Below, one piece after another: positions 5,746 through 9,878 of a stretch of DNA of 9,878 nucleotides. Positions within the stretch are counted from its first letter, which is position 1, and every line of letters starts with the position of its first letter. Location: assembly GCA_009840715.1 (NCBI GenBank), contig VXNE01000238.1, positions 423-10,300 on the forward strand, given 5' to 3'. The DNA is from Gammaproteobacteria bacterium (GTDB taxonomy: Bacteria; Pseudomonadota; Gammaproteobacteria; Pseudomonadales; Azotimanducaceae). A program made the position numbers and the translations under genes. Under the pieces are notes generated by a model. It saw nothing but the letters and a program-made list of their open reading frames with translations, ran no database searches and was not told the origin of the DNA.

Positions 5746-7554
5746 TCAGCGTTCGTACCGGAAGTCGAAGACGCAGGACGCGCCCATCATCTCCCGGAAC
5801 CACACGGTTGCGTTGGCGCCCAGCGAGTCGGTCAACCGCACGGGTTCGTCGAGACGGAAGTGCACCGGCTGCTGTTTGCCGTCGTCGATCGCTACGTTGT
5901 CCGCGTAGAGATAGGTCCGGTCGAGGTTGTCCAGAATCGGGTTCAGTCGTCCGTGGATGCCAGGGAGATGCCCGGTCCGGTTGGGGATGATCAGTGATCC
6001 TCCATCCGGGGCGGGCCCGAGCGCGAGTTCGAGTGGCTCGCCGGGAACGTGATCGTGCACCACTCGGCTTTGGAATCCGGGTGCCGCGCAAAACACGGTC
6101 ATCGGCAGCGTTGAATGCAGCTCAACGTTCGCGTGTCCGAACGCATCGGTGCGTTCCTCGCGGTATGTCTTGTTCGGGTAGATCAGCAGAACGTGTGCGT
6201 TGCGCACAGCTTCGCCGGTAGAGAGGTGTCGGACGGCGATTCGTACACCCACGCCGTCCGGGGGCGGTGGGCTCGCCGCCGGCAGCACGAGCAGCAGTTC
6301 GCGCTCGCCGATCAGTTCGTAGGTAGGTCGTCGCCCGGCGATGGCAAAAGTCTCGTCCTCGATCACCGCAACGCCTTCCCCCCGCCGCTCGACGAAGTAC
6401 TGACGTCCGCCGGCCCCGGGAACGTCGCCCACGGGGCACTGCCCAAGGCGCGAGGCGATCAGCTCATTGCGGGTGAACTGGCTCGTCCTGAGATCCTCGG
6501 TGGTCATCGAATTGCAGAGCCCGCCGGGCGAGTAGAGTTCCAGGCGGTCGTCGAACATGAACAGGCGTATGCGCGAGCCGCGGATAGAGTAATCCCGGTG
6601 GACGACCGCGTTCACCACCGCTTCGAACACCGCCCGTTCGCTGTACTGGGGAACGTCGACGCGGCCCGGGAGTTTGCTGGCCGCGACGCGACGGTTGCGA
6701 ACGACGAAGCGCATGGCGTCCCGTATCTGCCGGTCGAGGGGCCCTGTCAAATCCTGGGCGTCCAGTTGGCTCGCTCCATCCGCAGCCACGCCCTGGTAGC
6801 AGACAGATTGCATATATGCGTTGGGCAGCCACTCGGTCGGGTTGTCCGCCCCGAGCAGGACACCACCGACCGTGGCGCGCTGCGCGCCCTCGTTGTCGCT
6901 CTTCAGGAACTTGAGCTTTCCGAGGACGACTTCCGCCGGTTCGGCGGTGCGTGAGCTGGCGTAGCTTCGCCAGATTTCCGATCGTAGGCTGTTGATGCTC
7001 GTCCCGCGGACGATCTGCGTGTCGGTGGAGGCGATATCGGATTGACCGCGGGACTGGGTGAGGCGCCGAATCTCGTCGGCGCCCATCTGTCGCTGGCTGT
7101 CCCCACGACGCCGAAAGTGGCCGCCGGGTGAGCGGTGGACCGTGATCCCTTGTGCGATGTCGACGACCAGCACGCCGCGCGCCGGGGAGTCTGGCACCGC
7201 CACACGATAGAAACGGGGGTCCAGCGCGGGGTCGATCTTGTCCGAGCAGACCTCTTTCACGAAGTCTGCCAGCGTGTCCAGCCGGGATGCCTCGAGGGGC
7301 TGGGGTTGGCGGTCGCCGTCTATCCCCAGGACCAGCCTGCCTCCCTGGGCGTTGGCAAACGCGGCGAACGCGTCCGCGAGGTCGTCGCGCCTCGGCGCCG
7401 ACACACGATCGCCGCGGAAACGGACTTCCTTTAACTCAAGGACGGAGTCTTCCCCAAGAGCGACCTGTTGCCAAAAGCTGGGAATGGCGATGGGCATGGC
7501 GTCGAGTTGCTTCGTGCGGCGGCGGCGTAACGCGACTGCGTTGATGGGCCTCAT
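5746..7554 (-). CDS. Schlafen AlbA_2 / GHKL-type ATP-binding protein with C-terminal extension
   Basis: A 602-residue protein. An AlbA_2 (divergent AAA_4) domain covers about 35-160: GEDSVLELKEVRF at 34-46, then AFANAQGGRLVLGIDGD. HATPase-like sequence follows at about 306-345, with the N-box-like EAVVNAVVHRDY and the LELYSPGGL motif. These two modules together are a known architecture, often annotated as transcriptional regulator or putative DNA-binding/helicase-like protein. Beyond about residue 430 lies an added region. Residues 431-500 look like a transthyretin/carboxypeptidase-regulatory beta domain (GEAVRNAHVLLIYPNKTY, TDAFGHANVEL). The last 90 residues contain LDRTYLYADN and a beta-rich end that I do not recognise. 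Base composition looks somewhat less GC-strict than that of its neighbours, which may indicate transfer. Start choice is uncertain: ATG 7497 (residue 20) also fits, since the first 19 residues are basic and atypical, and neither site has a Shine-Dalgarno. Function is unknown; a regulatory or defence role is inference. Confidence 0.82.
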   Translation of the reverse strand: MRPINAVALRRRRTKQLDAMPIAIPSFWQQVALGEDSVLELKEVRFRGDRVSAPRRDDLADAFAAFANAQGGRLVLGIDGDRQPQPLEASRLDTLADFVKEVCSDKIDPALDPRFYRVAVPDSPARGVLVVDIAQGITVHRSPGGHFRRRGDSQRQMGADEIRRLTQSRGQSDIASTDTQIVRGTSINSLRSEIWRSYASSRTAEPAEVVLGKLKFLKSDNEGAQRATVGGVLLGADNPTEWLPNAYMQSVCYQGVAADGASQLDAQDLTGPLDRQIRDAMRFVVRNRRVAASKLPGRVDVPQYSERAVFEAVVNAVVHRDYSIRGSRIRLFMFDDRLELYSPGGLCNSMTTEDLRTSQFTRNELIASRLGQCPVGDVPGAGGRQYFVERRGEGVAVIEDETFAIAGRRPTYELIGERELLLVLPAASPPPPDGVGVRIAVRHLSTGEAVRNAHVLLIYPNKTYREERTDAFGHANVELHSTLPMTVFCAAPGFQSRVVHDHVPGEPLELALGPAPDGGSLIIPNRTGHLPGIHGRLNPILDNLDRTYLYADNVAIDDGKQQPVHFRLDEPVRLTDSLGANATVWFREMMGASCVFDFRYER

Positions 7555-7685
7555 GGCACGGTCGGGTTGGCTATGGTGGCCCCTCCGGCCTGCTTTCGGA
7601 AGGCGGAATTATGCGCGATGGTGGCCGGAAAGTCGGCGGGGCCGGGTCGGGTACCATCGCCGCACCGACGCGGACAGGGCCACGC

Positions 7686-8993
7686 ATGAGCGACAAGGTA
7701 CACAAGGCGCCCCGGCGCACGGGCTTCGACACCCTGACCCTGCACGCGGGTCAGGTGGCGGACCCCGAGACGGGCGCCCGCGCGACCCCGATCTACCAGA
7801 GCGCGTCGTTCGTGTTCCCGGACACGGACCACGCGGTGGGACTGTTCAACATCGAGCGGGCTGGGCACGTCTACTCGCGCCTGTCGAATCCGACCAACGC
7901 GGTGCTCGAGGAGCGGATCAGCGCCCTGGAGGGGGGCGTGGGCGCCATCGCGACGGCGAGCGGCCAGGCGGCGATGCACCTCGCCATCGCCACGGTCTGT
8001 TCGGCCGGCGATCACATCGTCGCGTCGCGCTCGCTGTACGGCGGCTCGCACAACCTGCTCGAGTACACGCTGCCGCGATTCGGCATCGAGACGACGTTTG
8101 TCGATGCGCGCTCGCCCGAGGCTTTTGGCGACGCGATCCAGGGGAACACGAAACTGCTGTTCGGCGAGACCCTCGGCAACCCTGGCCTCGAGGTGCTCGA
8201 CATCCGCGCCGTGGCGGAGGTCGCGCATGCCGCCGGGATTGCGCTCATGATCGACTCGACGTTCACCACGCCCTGGCTCTGCCGGCCGTTCGACCATGGC
8301 GCGGACATCGTGTTCCATTCGGCGACGAAGTTCCTGAGCGGCCACGGCATCGTGATCGGGGGACTGGTGGTGGACGGCGGGACCTTCGACTGGGAGACGT
8401 CGGACCGCTACCCGACGCTGACGGAAACCTACAAGGGCTTCCATGACCTGGTTTTCGCGGAAGAGTTCGGGCCACAGGCGTTCATCACGCGGGCGCGCAA
8501 GGAGGGCATCCGGGACTTCGGGGCCTGCATGGCCCCCACGACGGCGTTCCACATCCTGCAGGGGCTGGAGACGCTGCCGCTGCGCATGGAACGTCACGTC
8601 GCCAACGCCCGGCATATCGCGGGGTTCCTGGAAGGGCACGCGGCGGTCGAGTCCGTCGGCTACCCGGAGCTTGCCAGCCACCCGGACCACGAACTCGCGC
8701 GGGAGCTGCTGCCCCGCGGGGCGGGCGCGGTGTTCGGCTTCGACATCAAGGGCGGGAGACCGGCTGGGCGCAAGTTCATCGAGAGCCTCTCCCTGTTCTC
8801 GCACCTTGCGAACGTGGGCGACGCGAAGTCCCTCGTGATCCACCCCGCGAGCACGACGCACCACCGCATGGACGCGGCGGCGCTCGCGGCCGCGGGGATC
8901 GGGGAGGGTCTGGTCCGGCTGTCAGTGGGCCTCGAGGACCCGGCGGACCTCGTCGAGGATCTCGACCGCGCGCTCCGGAGGTCGCAGCGATGA
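7686..8993 (+). CDS. metY: O-acetylhomoserine sulfhydrylase / aminocarboxypropyltransferase (MetY type)
   Basis: A PLP enzyme of the Cys/Met metabolism family, 435 residues from ATG 7686. It makes L-homocysteine from O-acetylhomoserine and sulfide in the direct sulfhydrylation route to methionine. Family signatures: GFDTLTLHAGQ at the N-terminus, PIYQSASFVF, YSRLSNPTNAVLEERISALE, SGQAAMHLAI. The PLP lysine is Lys215 in HSATKFLSGHG. GFHDLVFAEEFGPQAF and the long insert typical of MetY, as opposed to MetB/MetZ, are present. The frame extends 25 codons upstream to ATG 7611, which has the better Shine-Dalgarno (GGAAGG at 7598-7603). I chose 7686 because homologues begin close to GFDTL and the extra residues are Gly/Arg-rich and unlike the family. 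The 131-base gap to the divergent AlbA_2 gene should hold the promoter; TACCAT at 7652-7657 is a weak -10 candidate. It overlaps the next gene by ATGA. Confidence 0.94.
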   Translation: MSDKVHKAPRRTGFDTLTLHAGQVADPETGARATPIYQSASFVFPDTDHAVGLFNIERAGHVYSRLSNPTNAVLEERISALEGGVGAIATASGQAAMHLAIATVCSAGDHIVASRSLYGGSHNLLEYTLPRFGIETTFVDARSPEAFGDAIQGNTKLLFGETLGNPGLEVLDIRAVAEVAHAAGIALMIDSTFTTPWLCRPFDHGADIVFHSATKFLSGHGIVIGGLVVDGGTFDWETSDRYPTLTETYKGFHDLVFAEEFGPQAFITRARKEGIRDFGACMAPTTAFHILQGLETLPLRMERHVANARHIAGFLEGHAAVESVGYPELASHPDHELARELLPRGAGAVFGFDIKGGRPAGRKFIESLSLFSHLANVGDAKSLVIHPASTTHHRMDAAALAAAGIGEGLVRLSVGLEDPADLVEDLDRALRRSQR

Positions 8994-9778
8994 GGTTCAC
9001 GATCGACGGCAGGACGGCGTTCGCGGGCACCGGGACCGGCCGCGCGGGCACCGATGCGCCGACGGTCGTGTTCGTGCACGGCGCCGCCATGGACCATACC
9101 GTCTGGGTGCTGCCGAGCCGGTATTTCGCGCGCCAGGGATACCGCGTGCTGGCGTTCGACCTGCCGGGTCATGGGCGGTCGGAAGGGCCGCCGCTCGGGA
9201 GCGTCGAGGCGATGAGCGACTGGCTGGACGCGGCGTGCGGTGTTCTCGACGTCGAGTCCGCGGCGATCGTGGGCCACAGCATGGGCTCGCTCGTGGCGTA
9301 TCGCTTCGCCGTCGACCATCCGGAGCGCTGTCGTGCCCTGGGGCTGCTCGGTACCTCGGTGCCCATGCCGGTCACGAGCGTGCTGCTCGACGCGGCTGCG
9401 GACGACGACCACGCGGCGATCGAGATGACCAACGCCTGGAGTCACAGCCCCCGCGGAACGCTCGGCGGCAACCGCAACCCCGGGGTGTGGATGATGGCGG
9501 CGGGAGAACGGCTGATCGAGCGTTCGGCACCCGGCGTGCTCCATGCGGACCTGGCGGCCTGCAACGGCTTCGACCCGGCCGCGATCACGCGCACCGTCGA
9601 CGTACCGGCCCTGGTGATCGCCGGGGACGCGGACCGCATGACGCCCGCGCGCGCGGGCCTGGACGTGGCCCGTGCCCTGCCGGACGCGCGGATCGTGCGC
9701 CTCGACGGGTGCGGGCACGCGATGCTGAACGAGCGGCCGAATGAAATCCTCGATGCGTTGATCGGTATCTGCCGGTAG
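8990..9778 (+). CDS. Alpha/beta hydrolase
   Basis: A 262-residue single-domain alpha/beta hydrolase with no signal peptide. The oxyanion-hole strand VVFVHGAAMDHTVW is at about 26-39, then FDLPGHGRS. The nucleophile elbow GHSMGS places Ser97. The catalytic acid is probably Asp215 in GDADRMTP, and the base His243 in GCGHAMLNERP. A cap segment lies between about 125 and 195. The start overlaps the metY stop (ATGA at 8990-8993) and has the strongest Shine-Dalgarno in the window, CGGAGG at 8976-8981, so the two genes are co-transcribed and probably translationally coupled. The substrate cannot be named. MetX (homoserine O-acetyltransferase) shares the fold and would make sense beside MetY, but this protein is about 100 residues too short and lacks MetX hallmarks. 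An esterase or lactonase acting near methionine metabolism is only a guess. Confidence 0.92.
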   Translation: MRFTIDGRTAFAGTGTGRAGTDAPTVVFVHGAAMDHTVWVLPSRYFARQGYRVLAFDLPGHGRSEGPPLGSVEAMSDWLDAACGVLDVESAAIVGHSMGSLVAYRFAVDHPERCRALGLLGTSVPMPVTSVLLDAAADDDHAAIEMTNAWSHSPRGTLGGNRNPGVWMMAAGERLIERSAPGVLHADLAACNGFDPAAITRTVDVPALVIAGDADRMTPARAGLDVARALPDARIVRLDGCGHAMLNERPNEILDALIGICR

Positions 9779-9799
9779 GGGACGGGCTCGTCCCGTCCC
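9779..9799 (+). terminator. GC-rich hairpin directly after the metY-hydrolase operon
   Basis: GGGACGGG and CCCGTCCC form eight perfect base pairs around the loop CTCGT, starting at the base after the hydrolase stop. No T-tract follows, so it may end transcription weakly, with a helper factor, or only stabilise the 3' end. Confidence 0.45.
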
Positions 9800-9827
9800 G
9801 GGTCGAATTCATGCATGACCCCCAGAC

Positions 9828-9848
9828 GGGCGACCACGAGGGTCGCCC
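9828..9848. terminator. Second GC-rich hairpin downstream of the operon
   Basis: GGGCGACC and GGTCGCCC form eight perfect pairs around the loop ACGAG. It lies between the plus-strand operon and the window edge, where minus-strand sequence could end in TGA at 9864-9862. A bidirectional terminator between convergent genes is possible, but no T-tract is seen on either strand and no downstream gene can be supported from so few bases. Confidence 0.35.
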
Positions 9849-9878
9849 CTGCATCCGCGCGTCAGCGGCTCCGCGTGC

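Noticed and set aside
7238..8446. 402-codon plus-strand frame spanning the AlbA_2 start, the gap and MetY
   Set aside because: It overlaps two confident genes and has Arg/Gly-rich sequence without motifs.
8990..9778. Alpha/beta hydrolase as MetX (homoserine O-acetyltransferase)
   Set aside because: About 100 residues too short and without the MetX nucleophile and cap signatures; only the fold and the location beside metY agree.

Overview
The window is GC-rich bacterial chromosome (clearly above 60% G+C by eye), densely packed and without tRNA, rRNA, IS or CRISPR signatures. The gene content (MsrA, YegD-like Hsp70, CoA-pyrophosphatase-type Nudix, PaaI-type hotdog thioesterase, GbsR regulator, TIGR01777/YfcH epimerase, MetY) suggests a proteobacterium. 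The sequence alone does not settle the class.

Layout: (1) 1-1943, plus strand: the C-terminal part of MsrA, cut by the window edge, then a GTG-started Hsp70-type ATPase without a substrate-binding domain. (2) 1951-2984: a minus-strand Nudix hydrolase and a plus-strand thioesterase diverge from a 20-bp gap that holds a perfect palindrome with a symmetric -10 element. Both genes lack a Shine-Dalgarno and may be leaderless. (3) 3016-4613: a long AT-rich palindromic operator over a probable promoter, then a GbsR/MarR regulator overlapping a TIGR01777 epimerase by GTGA. (4) 4621-5703, minus strand: one tandem-domain AhpD/carboxymuconolactone-decarboxylase-like gene interrupted by an in-frame TGA exactly at the second cysteine of the CxxC redox motif, followed by a hairpin that fits the bacterial SECIS model. 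I read it as a selenoprotein with a CxxU motif. A conventional annotation would split it into two ORFs, lose the active site, or call it a pseudogene. (5) 5746-7554, minus strand: a Schlafen AlbA_2 plus GHKL-type ATP-binding protein with an unusual C-terminal extension. (6) 7686-9778, plus strand: O-acetylhomoserine sulfhydrylase (MetY) overlapping an alpha/beta hydrolase by ATGA, followed by two GC-rich hairpins.

Thiol, sulfur and redox chemistry recurs (methionine sulfoxide repair, a selenol/thiol peroxidase-like enzyme, homocysteine synthesis), but the genes lie in several transcription units and I see no single shared pathway. The main discovery is the probable selenoprotein. The two compact regulatory palindromes and the multidomain AlbA_2 protein come next.
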